NCBI GenBank assembly: GCA_902590535.1
Contig: CACIXF010000005.1
Location: forward strand, 1 to 58,515
Direction of reading: 5' to 3'
Source: an uncultured Pelagibacteraceae bacterium
Lineage (GTDB): Bacteria; Pseudomonadota; Alphaproteobacteria; Pelagibacterales; Pelagibacteraceae
Length of the DNA: 58,515 nucleotides
The position numbers and the translations under genes are program-made. The notes under the pieces are model-generated. The model was given only the letters and a program-made list of their open reading frames with translations. It was not told where the DNA came from and made no database searches. The stretch's first letter is position 1, and the number at the start of each line of letters is the position of its first letter. This document shows positions 8,499 to 17,989 of the stretch, in pieces.

Positions 8499-9930
8499 AT
8501 TTAATTTTTAAAATTATTGCAGGCAAGAAAGTTGCAATCAAAAAAGATAAAAATAATAAAGATTGAGTTATAAAAGGTGAAAACAAGTCTTTAGACAAAA
8601 ATACTCCTACTAACAAACTTTTAGAAAAATCTGGAAATGGAAACATTAAAAATCCAGCAACTAGGCCAATTATAATTGAAACATAAGCAGTTTTTTCATC
8701 CACTTTATTATAGAAACTATAAAAAACAGTCACTACGAACGCACAACAAAATAAATCTGCAAGTAAGAATAAATATAAAATATCAAATCCTTTTGAAGCA
8801 ATACCAAAAGCAATTACAGACAAGATTAAAATAAAATATTTAGATATTTTTAAGTAATCAGTTTTTTTATCTAAGTCAAAAGTTGCTTTGCCATCAACTA
8901 CACACAAACTGGAAATAGCATTAACCAAAGTATCAACAGTCGAAATTGTTAATGCAAGACCAAGGATAATAATCAATAAGGATAAAATTTCAGTTTGATC
9001 TTTTAATAATAAACTAAAAAATCCTAAATCAGGTCTAACAGATGGATCAATTGAAAATGAAACCATTCCAATAAAACCCATTAAAAAAACTATTGGAATA
9101 ATAACAAAGAAAGAAATTATCAAACTACTTTTTAATGTTTGATAATCCTTTGCCGCATATACTCTTTGCCAATTTCCTTGATGAAATAAATTTGTTGCTG
9201 CAACTGCTATAAAGAAAGTTAATCCAGCAGTATATCCTGGAATATAATTTGAACTTAATAGTTGAGGGTTTTTCTCATTAATTAAAGATAAAGAAAAATT
9301 ATCTCCTGAAGATGAACTAATAATTGAAATCAAAATAAATAATAAAACACTAATTACAATCATTTGAATATTATCAGTAAATATTGACGCTCTTAATCCG
9401 CCATAAAGGGTATAGCTTAAGGTAGTTACCAGGACTATTAATGCTGTAATCCACAATTCTGTTCCGGATATATAATTAATTAATACAGCAACTGCAGTTA
9501 TTTCTGCGCAAAGAAAAATGAACATATAAAAGATTGTCATTAACAAAATTAACTTAAATAGACTTTTGCCAAATTTCTTTCTCATAAACTCAACTAAAGA
9601 AGATCCTTTTGGAAACTCATTTCTAATTCTTTTTCCAAAATAAATTAAGAAAATCATTGGAAAAGCTGTACCTAATGCATAACCAATAACAGCACCTACC
9701 CCGCCCCATGTTGCGGCCGCAACTGGACCAAATAAAATCCAAGCACCTAAAGCTGATGCTACAAGACTTGTGGTAAGTGAAAATAAACCGATGTTTCTAT
9801 TTGCAGTTAAATAATTATTAATTCCTGTAAATTTTTTAGAATGAAGAATTCCTAAAAAAGCAAATATTAAACTAATTATGATTAATAATATTAATGATGT
9901 TGATTGAGTTAAAAAATATGTTTTATCCAT
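8491..9930 (-). CDS. thiV: Sodium:solute symporter, probable thiamine-pyrimidine (HMP) transporter ThiV
   Basis: 479 residues with about 13 hydrophobic segments and the start of a typical SSS-family protein (KKFTGINNYLTANRNIGLFS, then ASALGAWILFGPVAAATWGG). The gene is directly preceded by a TPP riboswitch, which ties it to thiamine metabolism. An SSS-family transporter behind a TPP riboswitch is known from SAR11 as ThiV, a putative importer of the thiamine precursor hydroxymethylpyrimidine; SAR11 cells lack the pathway to make it. Family membership is seen in the sequence; the substrate is inferred from the riboswitch and the SAR11 precedent. Confidence 0.8.
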   Translation of the reverse strand: MDKTYFLTQSTSLILLIIISLIFAFLGILHSKKFTGINNYLTANRNIGLFSLTTSLVASALGAWILFGPVAAATWGGVGAVIGYALGTAFPMIFLIYFGKRIRNEFPKGSSLVEFMRKKFGKSLFKLILLMTIFYMFIFLCAEITAVAVLINYISGTELWITALIVLVTTLSYTLYGGLRASIFTDNIQMIVISVLLFILISIISSSSGDNFSLSLINEKNPQLLSSNYIPGYTAGLTFFIAVAATNLFHQGNWQRVYAAKDYQTLKSSLIISFFVIIPIVFLMGFIGMVSFSIDPSVRPDLGFFSLLLKDQTEILSLLIIILGLALTISTVDTLVNAISSLCVVDGKATFDLDKKTDYLKISKYFILILSVIAFGIASKGFDILYLFLLADLFCCAFVVTVFYSFYNKVDEKTAYVSIIIGLVAGFLMFPFPDFSKSLLVGVFLSKDLFSPFITQSLLFLSFLIATFLPAIILKIKFI

Positions 9931-9933
9931 TTT

Positions 9934-9997
9934 ATCCCTTTCTGAATTACCGGACAGGTTCTTAGGGTATGATCTCAGTCTGTTAAGACACCCCTTT
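9934..9997 (-). promoter_or_regulatory. TPP (THI-box) riboswitch upstream of the symporter
   Basis: Read on the minus strand, the leader contains, in order, GGGGTGTC, GACTGAGATCATACCCT, and AAGAACCTG-TCCGGTAAT, followed by AGAAAGGGA. These are the conserved blocks of the thiamine pyrophosphate riboswitch (GGGGUG, CUGAGA, ACCC, GAACCUG, GGUAAU, GGGA). The last block is also the Shine-Dalgarno region and lies only about 4-10 bases before the ATG, so control is probably at translation initiation: TPP binding would hide the ribosome site. Confidence 0.92.
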
Positions 9998-10056
9998 AAA
10001 TAATTTTTATATTATATTAATCGATATAGCTAGTAATTTAAATTTTATTTATAAAA

Positions 10057-10350
10057 TTATTTTTGACTCTTATGATTCATTATTTCAATCATGCATTGAG
10101 TAGCGTACTCTCTCCACTCAGATGAGGTTTTGTTCTTTAAGCTATTCAGATGATTTCTATTACTTTGAATATCATCTTTATGCTTTAATTTGTCAGCTCC
10201 ATTTAAGTTTTTCTCCATTTCAGACAAATTAGTTTCCATTGCCTTTATCCACTCGTTTCCAAGCTCAACACATTTTTGATCATCTTTTTCATCACAAATT
10301 TGTTTAAAAAAATTAAAGATAACATCATCAGTATTTACTGAGGTATTCAT
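10057..10350 (-). CDS. Hypothetical helical protein, 97 residues
   Basis: No family recognised. The product is hydrophilic and predicted largely helical, without signal peptide or membrane helix. It contains three Cys residues (FKQICDEKDDQKCVELG near the N terminus and ATQCMIE near the C terminus). It starts 3 bases after the pentapeptide-repeat gene and shares its strand, so the two are likely co-transcribed. Confidence 0.55.
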   Translation of the reverse strand: MNTSVNTDDVIFNFFKQICDEKDDQKCVELGNEWIKAMETNLSEMEKNLNGADKLKHKDDIQSNRNHLNSLKNKTSSEWREYATQCMIEIMNHKSQK

Positions 10351-10353
10351 TAA

Positions 10354-10863
10354 TTATTGTTTGCAGGCACCAATAGATTCTGGACCGCAAGTTTGACCAT
10401 TGGTCCAAGTAGCTCCGGTTAAATTAGCTCCATCAAAATTAGCATTAGTAATGTTGGATGATGTAAAATTAGCTTCCATTAAATTAGAGTTTTGAAAATT
10501 CGCTTCGATTAGTGTTGCCCCCATAAAATCAACTCTAGTTAAGTTGGCTCCAGTAAAGTTAGTTTTTTCAAAATTTGCGCCGATAGAAACAGACTCATAA
10601 AGATTAGCTCTTACAAAAGTAGATTCTGGAAAAGTTCCAAACGATAGATTTGAAGTCATCATAATACTTTTATCGAAATTAACTTGAATAAAACTTGCAA
10701 ATGAAAGATTTGAATTTGGCAGATAGCTTCCTTGTAAGTCCTGAGCATCAGAAAATCTACAATTAGAATAATCTACACCTTCAGTTAAAGGATCATCGCA
10801 AGCAGCATTTGAATTTGTGAAAAATAACAAACTAAATAAAGCAAGTAAGATTATTTTTTTCAT
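10354..10863 (-). CDS. Exported pentapeptide-repeat protein
   Basis: 169 residues from the chosen ATG at 10863, which gives a clean signal peptide (MKKIILLALFSLLFFTNSNA); a longer frame would need a TTG start at 10878 and a less usual N terminus. The mature protein is built from pentapeptide repeats of the A(N/D)LxX type, for example GANFEKTNFTGANLTRVDF and EANFTSSNITNANFDGANL, which form a right-handed quadrilateral beta helix. Single Cys residues lie at the start and end of the repeat block. It is probably periplasmic; role unknown. Confidence 0.8.
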   Translation of the reverse strand: MKKIILLALFSLLFFTNSNAACDDPLTEGVDYSNCRFSDAQDLQGSYLPNSNLSFASFIQVNFDKSIMMTSNLSFGTFPESTFVRANLYESVSIGANFEKTNFTGANLTRVDFMGATLIEANFQNSNLMEANFTSSNITNANFDGANLTGATWTNGQTCGPESIGACKQ

Positions 10864-10924
10864 AGTTAAAGTTAACAAATAAAATATGTCAAAACAATGA
10901 ATGATTTAAATTTTAATAAAAACT

Positions 10925-11962
10925 TTATATTTTAACTTTTTTGCCAGTTTTTGCACTTTTAGTTATTGCTGCAAAAATTTTGAGAGAAATTAAACCATCA
11001 TTACCATTCACTTTTGGTTTAGCTTTTTTGGCAACTACATCAGCAAAATGATCAATTTGATTCACTAATGTATTGTCGTCTTTTTTGTTTTTATCTTCAT
11101 TAACAAAAATCTTGTTCCACCAGCTTCGTTCTTTTTTATAGAACCAATATTTAAGGTTAGGAAATTGTAAAGAACCTTTGGTACCACCAATCATATAAGC
11201 AGATTGGTTGGTAATTGGGTATGCAGGATTTTCTCCAGCAGTTAGTTCGTAACTCCACGGTGCAACAATTGTATCTGACAAATTTAGTGTGCAAAGTGCT
11301 CCTGAATTAAAGATTAAGCTTATTGTAGCTGTATCCTCTACTTGAAATTTTCTAGTTTTATTTGTTGTAAATGCTTGAACATATTTTATTGAACCCAATA
11401 AATAACAAATCATATCAATATCGTGGACTAAATTGATACCTAAAGGCCCACCACCTTTACTAACTCTCCATTTTTCTTTGTAATAGGCTTTGTGTTTATA
11501 TAGCCAGCATAAAACGTTTGCAGAAACGATGTTACCCAATTTACCTTTGTTAATAACATCTTTTACCTTAGAGACTATTGAATTGTGTCTACGGTGATAT
11601 CCAATCAGCAATGGAGTTTTATTCTTCTTGGAACTGCTTATAATTTTTTTTGCAGAATGAATGTTATCTGAAATAGGTTTTTCTAACAAAACAGGAATTT
11701 TATTTTTTAAAAAACTTACAGTATGTTTTTCATGCAACTGATTTGGGGTAGCAACTATTACAGCATTAAGTTTTTTTGAATTTAAAAGCTCTGATACATT
11801 TGAATACAATGGGATTTTATATTTTTTTGATAAATTTTTAGCATTATTACTAATGTCTACTATTGAATGAAGATTTGCTTTCTTTGATTTTTGAATAGCT
11901 TTAATGTGTTGTAAACCCATCAAACCTGTTCCAACTATAGAAACATTGATTTTTTTACTCAT
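10925..11962 (-). CDS. Gfo/Idh/MocA-family sugar dehydrogenase
   Basis: 345 residues. The NAD(P)-binding start is VSIVGTGLMGLQHIKAI, followed by the family's EKP motif in PVLLEKPISDNI, where the Lys is catalytic. The region GGGPLGINLVHDIDMICYLLG holds the His/Asp segment typical of the C-terminal substrate domain. It is the last gene of the sugar ABC operon, 3 bases after the aldose 1-epimerase, which suggests oxidation of the imported sugar to its lactone or keto form. The exact sugar is unknown. Confidence 0.85.
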   Translation of the reverse strand: MSKKINVSIVGTGLMGLQHIKAIQKSKKANLHSIVDISNNAKNLSKKYKIPLYSNVSELLNSKKLNAVIVATPNQLHEKHTVSFLKNKIPVLLEKPISDNIHSAKKIISSSKKNKTPLLIGYHRRHNSIVSKVKDVINKGKLGNIVSANVLCWLYKHKAYYKEKWRVSKGGGPLGINLVHDIDMICYLLGSIKYVQAFTTNKTRKFQVEDTATISLIFNSGALCTLNLSDTIVAPWSYELTAGENPAYPITNQSAYMIGGTKGSLQFPNLKYWFYKKERSWWNKIFVNEDKNKKDDNTLVNQIDHFADVVAKKAKPKVNGNDGLISLKIFAAITKSAKTGKKVKI

Positions 11963-11965
11963 AAA

Positions 11966-12934
11966 TTAATTAATTTTAATTTTTGTAAAGCATGTATACA
12001 TTTTATTAGGTTTAATTAAAGTACTTGGAAAATTTTTTTTATTAGGTGCATCAGGAAAGTATTGGGTTTCTAAACAGATGCCTTGATAAGGAAATAATTT
12101 TTTTTTGTAATTTAGATTTTGTGCTGAATAAAGTTGGAGACCAGGTAAATTTGAAAAAAAATCAACTTGAATATTAGTATTATTATTTTTTAAAGTTCCA
12201 ACTAAATTTCTATTATTTTTCTTTACAAAAAAAGTTGTGTCAAAACCTTTAAATTTAATATTAAGCTTTTTATTTTTAAAATAATCTAATTTTTTTCCAA
12301 TGTTTTCAAAATTTGAAAAATCATAAATTGATTTTTTTACATTTTTAATTCTACCAGTTGGGATTAAATTTTTATTTATTTGAAGATATTTGGCTGAGTT
12401 TAATTTTAGCTCATGATTATAAATCATCTTTTTTTTATTTTTTTCTAAATTCCAATAACTGTGATTAGTTAAATTAACATGAGTGCTTTTATTGGATTTG
12501 TAATCATACTTTATTATCAGAAATTTATTTCTTAGCTGATAAGTGCAATTGACAACTAGATTTCCTGGAAAGCCTTGATCGTTATCACTTGAGTGGAGCT
12601 GATATACTATTTTGTCTTTTGTTTTATTTATTTTATTCCAAGCAAGAGCTGAAAAACCAATTTTTCCACCATGAAGTATATTTTTTCCCTCATTTGCATT
12701 TAAATTAAATTTTTTATTCCCTATCTTAAATTTTGCATTGGAAATTCTACCTGCATATCTTCCACAAGTAGATCCGACACTTGGATGTTTATACCGATAA
12801 TTTTTTTTTGATCCTAAATTTAAAATTAAATTTATTTTGTTTTTCTTGTGATAAACTTCAAAAAGACTTGCCCCGTAATTAAGAGTTTGAACTCTTAGAA
12901 ATTTATTTTGGATTATAGAGCTTTCAACTTTCAC
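11966..12934 (-). CDS. galM: Aldose 1-epimerase (GalM-like mutarotase)
   Basis: 322 residues of the galactose mutarotase fold. Recognisable motifs are CGRYAGRISNAKF, NEGKNILHGGKIGFSALAW (LHGG), LTNHSYWNL with the catalytic His, and CLETQYFPDAPN with the catalytic Glu region. The enzyme interconverts alpha and beta anomers so that the sugar dehydrogenases of the operon get the right anomer. It is unusually Lys/Asn-rich, in line with the AT-rich genome. It lies between the SDR (5-base gap) and the Gfo/Idh/MocA gene. Confidence 0.9.
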   Translation of the reverse strand: MKVESSIIQNKFLRVQTLNYGASLFEVYHKKNKINLILNLGSKKNYRYKHPSVGSTCGRYAGRISNAKFKIGNKKFNLNANEGKNILHGGKIGFSALAWNKINKTKDKIVYQLHSSDNDQGFPGNLVVNCTYQLRNKFLIIKYDYKSNKSTHVNLTNHSYWNLEKNKKKMIYNHELKLNSAKYLQINKNLIPTGRIKNVKKSIYDFSNFENIGKKLDYFKNKKLNIKFKGFDTTFFVKKNNRNLVGTLKNNNTNIQVDFFSNLPGLQLYSAQNLNYKKKLFPYQGICLETQYFPDAPNKKNFPSTLIKPNKMYTCFTKIKIN

Positions 12935-12939
12935 CTAGA

Positions 12940-13701
12940 TCAAGTTATACCACCGTCAACAATAAAGCTTTGTTTTGTGCATCCAGATGATTGATCTGAT
13001 GCTAAAAACATTACCATTTGAGCTACATCATTCGGTTTCAATTGTCTTTTTAAAGCCTGACTGTTCAAAATAAGCTTTTTATACTTTGGTGTTAACCAAT
13101 GTTTTATTTGTCTTTCAGTTGCAATAGATCCAGGGACTACTGAGTTAGTTCTGATATTATATTTTCCATACTCTTGTGCGAAAGATCTAGTTAAGCCTAC
13201 TACTGCTGATTTTGCAGTTTCATAAACAACCTTATCTCCCTCACCTAACATCCACGAAACTGAACTTAAATTTACAATCGATCCAGATTTCATTTTTTTC
13301 ATAGATTTAACTACTGCTTTAGCTGCAAAAAAATAGTGCTTTAAGTTTATTGCCATTCTATTTTCCCAATATTTTTCATCTACTTGATCTGTTGTATGTC
13401 TATCATCATTGGCTGCATTATTTACTAAAGCATGAATTGGACCTTTTTTTGCAATAATATTTTTAATTGTTTTTTCTAATTTATTGATATCTAGCAAATT
13501 ACATTCAATGAATGTTGGTGTTCTAAATTTATTTTTTTTAATTTTGTTTAAAAGCTTTTTTGTTTCTTTTAGATCAATATCTACAAAATAAACTTCACTC
13601 CCTTGTTCACAAAAATGTTCAACTATCGAACCACCTATGCCTGAACCTCCACCAGTTATAAATACTCTTTTATTTTTTAAATCAGAATATTTAACCTTCA
13701 T
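12940..13701 (-). CDS. SDR-family sugar dehydrogenase
   Basis: 253 residues starting at MKVKYSDLKNKR. This start is preferred over an upstream ATG at 13731, because it sits one base after the ABC ATPase gene and is preceded by an AGGAG-like site. The NAD(P) motif is TGGGSGIGGS, followed by VNNAA, the catalytic Ser in SSVSW and YETAK. The C terminus (DVAQMVMFLASDQSSGCTKQ then VDGG) resembles sugar 1-dehydrogenases acting on L-arabinose, L-fucose or galactose. A close paralogue lies at 23784-24545. Confidence 0.85.
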   Translation of the reverse strand: MKVKYSDLKNKRVFITGGGSGIGGSIVEHFCEQGSEVYFVDIDLKETKKLLNKIKKNKFRTPTFIECNLLDINKLEKTIKNIIAKKGPIHALVNNAANDDRHTTDQVDEKYWENRMAINLKHYFFAAKAVVKSMKKMKSGSIVNLSSVSWMLGEGDKVVYETAKSAVVGLTRSFAQEYGKYNIRTNSVVPGSIATERQIKHWLTPKYKKLILNSQALKRQLKPNDVAQMVMFLASDQSSGCTKQSFIVDGGIT

Positions 13702-13702
13702 C

Positions 13703-14797
13703 TTATATTCTCTCCTCAGTTTGAGCATCAAATAATGATGTTTGAGTTAAATCAAAATATAATTTTGTTTCTTTTGCTAATTCAATTTTAATTGTTGAAG
13801 GAAATTTGGCTAAGATTTCTTGATTAGCATAATCAAAAGTTATTATTTGTTCGTGACCGATATACTCGCTTAAATCCGCTCTCAAAGTAACTTCAAAATC
13901 ACTTTCATTAGATTTTTTAAAATAAATATGCTCTGGTCTTATACCAAAGAAAACTTCTTTATTATTTAAATTAGATTTATCTTTAAATTCATATCCTTTT
14001 ACTGGAATTTCAAAATTAGATCCGCTTGCTGTAAAAGATATTTCACCCGAGCTTTCTTTTAAACTTCCTTTAATTAAATTCATAGATGGTGATCCAATAA
14101 AGTCAGCTACAAAAGTATTGCTTGGTTTGTTGTAAATGTTTTCAGGTGTATCATTTTGTTGAATAACGCCATGATTCATAATTGCAATTCTTGTTCCTAA
14201 ACTCATTGCTTCAGTTTGATCATGAGTTACGTATACAACTGTTGTTTTTAATTGTTGGTGAAGTTTTTTAATTTCTCTTCTCATCTCAACTCTTAATTTT
14301 GCATCTAAGTTAGACAAAGGTTCATCAAATAAAAATATTCTAGGTTCTCTTACTAATGCTCTTCCAATAGCAACCCTTTGTCTTTGTCCTCCAGACAATT
14401 GAGATGGTTTTCTTTCTAACAATTGATCAACTTGTAAAAATTTAGATACCTTTTCTAGCTGTTGCTCAATTTTTTCTTTTGAAGTCTTTGCTTGTTTCAG
14501 ACCAAAAATCATATTCTCTCTTACATTCATTGAAGGATATAAAGCGTATGATTGGAAGACCATTGCGATATTTCTGTCTTTTGGCTCTACTTTGCTGACA
14601 TTATAATCATCAATAAAAACGTTACCTTCGTTGATTGTCTCTAAACCTGCAATAATGTTTAGTAATGTAGATTTTCCACATCCTGAAGGACCTAATAAAA
14701 CTAAAAAATTTCCCTCATCTATCTCTAAATTAATTTTTTTTAATACTTCTGTAGACCCAAAATTTTTTGATAGATCTTCAATTTTTAATGTTTTCAT
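13703..14797 (-). CDS. Sugar ABC transporter ATP-binding protein (MsmX/UgpC/GtsD type)
   Basis: 364 residues. The ATPase domain has Walker A (GPSGCGKST), Q-loop (VFQSYALYP), signature (LSGGQRQRV), Walker B (IFLFDEP) and H-loop (YVTHDQTEAM). A C-terminal TOBE-like regulatory domain (about residues 235-364) contains FFGIRPEHIYF. This is the carbohydrate CUT1 architecture. The gene lies 2 bases after the second permease and energises the import system encoded upstream. Confidence 0.93.
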   Translation of the reverse strand: MKTLKIEDLSKNFGSTEVLKKINLEIDEGNFLVLLGPSGCGKSTLLNIIAGLETINEGNVFIDDYNVSKVEPKDRNIAMVFQSYALYPSMNVRENMIFGLKQAKTSKEKIEQQLEKVSKFLQVDQLLERKPSQLSGGQRQRVAIGRALVREPRIFLFDEPLSNLDAKLRVEMRREIKKLHQQLKTTVVYVTHDQTEAMSLGTRIAIMNHGVIQQNDTPENIYNKPSNTFVADFIGSPSMNLIKGSLKESSGEISFTASGSNFEIPVKGYEFKDKSNLNNKEVFFGIRPEHIYFKKSNESDFEVTLRADLSEYIGHEQIITFDYANQEILAKFPSTIKIELAKETKLYFDLTQTSLFDAQTEERI

Positions 14798-14799
14798 TG

Positions 14800-15705
14800 T
14801 TATCCTTTCACTGCTCCTGAAGTTAATCCTCTAATAAAATATTTACCTGCTAAAACATACACAATAAGTGTTGGCACTCCTGCTATGATTGCTGAAGCCA
14901 TATCAACATTATATTCTTTAACACTTGTACTAGATAAAACCATGTTATTTAAAGCAACTTGAATTGGTGCCGCCTCACCAAATGAAAAAGTTGATCCAAA
15001 TAAAAAGTCATTCCAAATTTGAGTAAACTGCCAAATAACTGTTACAACAATTATCGGTGCTGATATTGGAAGTAAAATTTTGAAAAATATTTTAAAGAAA
15101 CCTGCTCCATCAATTCTTGCGGCTTTCACTAATTCCGTTGGAACTGATACATAGTAATTTCTAAAAAATAAAGTTGTAAATGGAATACCATAAACTGTAT
15201 GAACCAAAACTAATCCAACAATAGAATTTGATATTCCTAATGCACCTAAAGTTCTAGCCATTGGAAGTAGTATTGCTTGAAAAGGAATAAAGCATCCAAA
15301 TAATAAAAATAAGAAAACCCAACTGTCTCCTTTAAATCTCCATTTAGTTAAAACATATCCTGTCATTGCTCCAATAAAGGTAGAAAAAAATACGGCAGGT
15401 ACAACCATCTTAATTGAATTCCAAAAATAAGGTTTTAAAAAAGTATCTCCTGCTCCATATCCTCTTCCTCCCCAAGCAACTGCCCAGGATTCAAAATTTA
15501 ATCCACTCGGCCAAGATAAAAGTGTTCCTTGACGTATTTCTTCCATCGTTTTTAATGAAGTAACAACCATTACATATAATGGAAAAATAAAATAAGAAGC
15601 AAATAGAATTAAAATAAAATATAAAAACCATCTTAAAAACATGTTTGTGTATTTTGATTTTTGCTCAAGCTGTTGGTAAGAAGATGGTTTTAAATTATCT
15701 TGCAT
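14800..15705 (-). CDS. Carbohydrate ABC transporter permease (CUT1, MalG-like)
   Basis: 301 residues with six membrane helices. The N-terminal helix is followed by FPLYVMVVTSLKT, typical of MalG-like subunits, and the EAA loop that docks the ATPase reads ELVKAARIDGAGFFKIFFKI-LLP. Its start overlaps the end of the first permease by 11 bases. Inner membrane; it forms the channel with the adjacent permease. Confidence 0.93.
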   Translation of the reverse strand: MQDNLKPSSYQQLEQKSKYTNMFLRWFLYFILILFASYFIFPLYVMVVTSLKTMEEIRQGTLLSWPSGLNFESWAVAWGGRGYGAGDTFLKPYFWNSIKMVVPAVFFSTFIGAMTGYVLTKWRFKGDSWVFLFLLFGCFIPFQAILLPMARTLGALGISNSIVGLVLVHTVYGIPFTTLFFRNYYVSVPTELVKAARIDGAGFFKIFFKILLPISAPIIVVTVIWQFTQIWNDFLFGSTFSFGEAAPIQVALNNMVLSSTSVKEYNVDMASAIIAGVPTLIVYVLAGKYFIRGLTSGAVKG

Positions 15706-16570
15706 TTTCTCTCCTTAATTCTGAATATAAATACGGAATAATGACTGCAGCTACTGCCATAAACATCATCATCGCGCTTGCTGCAGATAATCCAACCTGA
15801 CTTTTGTGAAATGCTGCTTGTGTCATAAATAAAGCTGGCATCGTGGTAGAGATACCTGGGCCACCTTGAGTTAAAGCAACAATTAAATCATAACTTTTAA
15901 TTGAGATATGAACTAAAATTACAAAACTTGTAAAAAATACTGGTCTCATCATTGGCAACAATATTCTCCAGTAAACTGTAAACAAACCAGCACCATCAAT
16001 TTTTGCAGCTTTGACAATTTCATCCTCAACAGATCTTAATCCTGCTAGAAATAAAGCCATCACAAATCCTGCCGATTGCCAAACACCTGCAATCACTATG
16101 GTGTAAATTGCCATTTCTCTATTAACCAACCAATCAAAAGTAAAATTTTCAAATCCCCATTCTATAAACATTTTTTGAATTCCAAGAGTTGGGTTTAAAA
16201 TCCATTTCCAAGCAGTACCTGTTACTATAAATGATAAAGCCATTGGGTATAAATAGATTGTTCTTAAAACCCCTTCAGCTCTTATTTTTTGATCTAGAAA
16301 GATTGCTAAAATTATCCCAATCACAATACAAAAAATTAGAAATAAAGCCGTGAAAACAAGTAAATTATCTACTGATATGAGCCATTTTCGAGATGCCCAT
16401 AACTTTTCATACTGTCCAAACCCCCACAATTCATATTTAGGTAAAATTTTAGAATTAGTAAAAGATATATATAAAGTCCAAAGTACAAAGCCATATACAA
16501 ACCAACCTATTAACCCAACAGCAGGAGCCATTACAATTTTAGGTAAATTTTTTTCTAACCACTTGAACAT
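15695..16570 (-). CDS. Carbohydrate ABC transporter permease (CUT1, MalF-like)
   Basis: 291 residues with six membrane helices. The EAA loop is EIVKAAKIDGAGLFTVYWRI-LLP. GGPGISTTMPALFMTQAAF resembles glucose/mannose-type (GtsB-like) permeases. It is the first gene after the terminator-like hairpin that follows the binding-protein gene, so its expression probably depends on read-through from the binding-protein promoter. Confidence 0.92.
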   Translation of the reverse strand: MFKWLEKNLPKIVMAPAVGLIGWFVYGFVLWTLYISFTNSKILPKYELWGFGQYEKLWASRKWLISVDNLLVFTALFLIFCIVIGIILAIFLDQKIRAEGVLRTIYLYPMALSFIVTGTAWKWILNPTLGIQKMFIEWGFENFTFDWLVNREMAIYTIVIAGVWQSAGFVMALFLAGLRSVEDEIVKAAKIDGAGLFTVYWRILLPMMRPVFFTSFVILVHISIKSYDLIVALTQGGPGISTTMPALFMTQAAFHKSQVGLSAASAMMMFMAVAAVIIPYLYSELRRENAR

Positions 16571-16596
16571 TATAAATATTTTTTATTTAAGATTTA

Positions 16597-16632
16597 AAAA
16601 AAAGGCCACTTAATCAAAAGTGGCCTTTTAAT
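16597..16632 (-). terminator. Terminator-like hairpin between binding protein and permease genes
   Basis: A stem AAAGGCCACT (16601-16610) pairs with AGTGGCCTTT (16619-16628) around an 8-base loop, flanked by A-tracts and T-tracts. Read on the minus strand it sits right after the binding-protein stop and ends in a run of T, the form of an intrinsic terminator. Because the permease genes continue in the same direction, it probably acts as a partial terminator that lowers permease expression. Confidence 0.85.
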
Positions 16633-16641
16633 TTTTATGTA

Positions 16642-17898
16642 CTACATATTAGCTAAAACTGAGTCAGCTAAAGCGTTAGCAGCATCTACAGATGACATGT
16701 CAGAGTTAAAGTGCTCTGTGATGATATCTTGTAGGGCAGCTTTCATAGTATTACCTTGAGCCATACCATGAGCAAAGCTTGGAACTAGTCCACCGCTTGC
16801 ACCTGCAGTTTTAATATCTGCATTAGATGTTTTTGCACACTTGTCAAATTCATCCATTGATACGTCTAAACGTGCCGGGATAGAACCTTTGTATAGGTTA
16901 AAAACTTTTTGAAAGTTTTTACCCATCATAAGCTTAGCTAATAACTTTTGGCCAGCTTGTTTATCTGGATCGCTAGATTTGTAAAAGATAAAACTATCTA
17001 CGTTATATAAGTATCCATTGTTTGAAGGAGTTGCAGCACAGTAGTAATCTACACCTGGAACTTTTCCTGCAGCTGTAAATTCACCTTTTGCCCAGTCACC
17101 CATAATTTGGAAACCAGCTTTTCCTTCAATAACCATACCAGTAGCAACGTTCCAGTCTCTTCCTGGACTACCTTCGTCAGTAAACCCTTGTAGTTTTCTC
17201 ATTTGATCAAAAACTTTAACTGTTGTTTCACTTCTTAAACAGCTTTCTTTAAGATCTACATAACAATTTTTGTAATAGTTATTTCCTCCAATGCCCATAG
17301 CAACTGCTTCAAATACTGTAGCATCTTGCCAAGCTTGACCACCATGTGCAAATGGAATTATGCCAGCAGCTTGTAATTTTTCAGCAGCAGTATTTAACTC
17401 ATCCCAAGTAGTTGGAACTGAAATACCGTTTGCATCAAATACAGCTTTGTTTGCCCACATCCAGTCAATTCTGTGAATGTTTACTGGGGCAGCACAATAA
17501 GGTCCGCTATTATTTTCACACTTGTGAATTGCTGCAATCATTGGGTCTAATAAATTGTCCCAACCTTCTGCTTTAGCAACTTCATCAATGTTATATGGAG
17601 CTACAACACCTTCTTGGTCATACTCTTGAATTGTAGGTCCTTTAATTTGTGATGCTGATGGAGGATCTCCAGCAACGATTCTTGCTTTTAGTGCTACGTT
17701 AGCAGCGTCTCCACCACCACCTGTTACAGGCATGTCCATCCATTCACCACCGTTTGCAGCGAAATCATCTTTTAAAACTTTAAGTGCAGCAGCTTCACCA
17801 CCAGACGTCCACCAGTGCAATACCTCGATCTTAGGTCCTGCAATTGATGAAGTAGATGTGAACGCTAAAGTAATTAAAGCGATCATTAGTTTTTTCAT
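16642..17898 (-). CDS. Sugar ABC transporter substrate-binding protein (glucose/mannose GtsA-like)
   Basis: 418 residues with a signal peptide (MKKLMIALITLAFTSTSSIA). The mature start IEVLHWWTSGGEAAALKVL is typical of GtsA-like glucose/mannose-binding proteins of the CUT1 class; further segments are ARIVAGDPPSASQ, GGQAWQDATVFE and FQIMGDWAKGEF. Periplasmic receptor for the downstream permease pair. Four Cys residues in the mature part may form disulfides. It heads the operon and has its own promoter region, with a duplicated palindrome 90-190 bases upstream. Confidence 0.92.
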   Translation of the reverse strand: MKKLMIALITLAFTSTSSIAGPKIEVLHWWTSGGEAAALKVLKDDFAANGGEWMDMPVTGGGGDAANVALKARIVAGDPPSASQIKGPTIQEYDQEGVVAPYNIDEVAKAEGWDNLLDPMIAAIHKCENNSGPYCAAPVNIHRIDWMWANKAVFDANGISVPTTWDELNTAAEKLQAAGIIPFAHGGQAWQDATVFEAVAMGIGGNNYYKNCYVDLKESCLRSETTVKVFDQMRKLQGFTDEGSPGRDWNVATGMVIEGKAGFQIMGDWAKGEFTAAGKVPGVDYYCAATPSNNGYLYNVDSFIFYKSSDPDKQAGQKLLAKLMMGKNFQKVFNLYKGSIPARLDVSMDEFDKCAKTSNADIKTAGASGGLVPSFAHGMAQGNTMKAALQDIITEHFNSDMSSVDAANALADSVLANM

Positions 17899-17989
17899 AT
17901 CTTCTCTTCCTCTTTTTATTTAGTTAACTATTTTTTAAAAACGAAACTATAAGTAGAATAATTCTCAAATGATAACTAAAAAAAAGTTA

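Noticed and set aside
13702..13731. Longer start for the SDR at 12940
   Set aside because: It overlaps the ABC ATPase gene; the ATG at 13701 is well placed after a Shine-Dalgarno-like site and matches the length of the paralogue.
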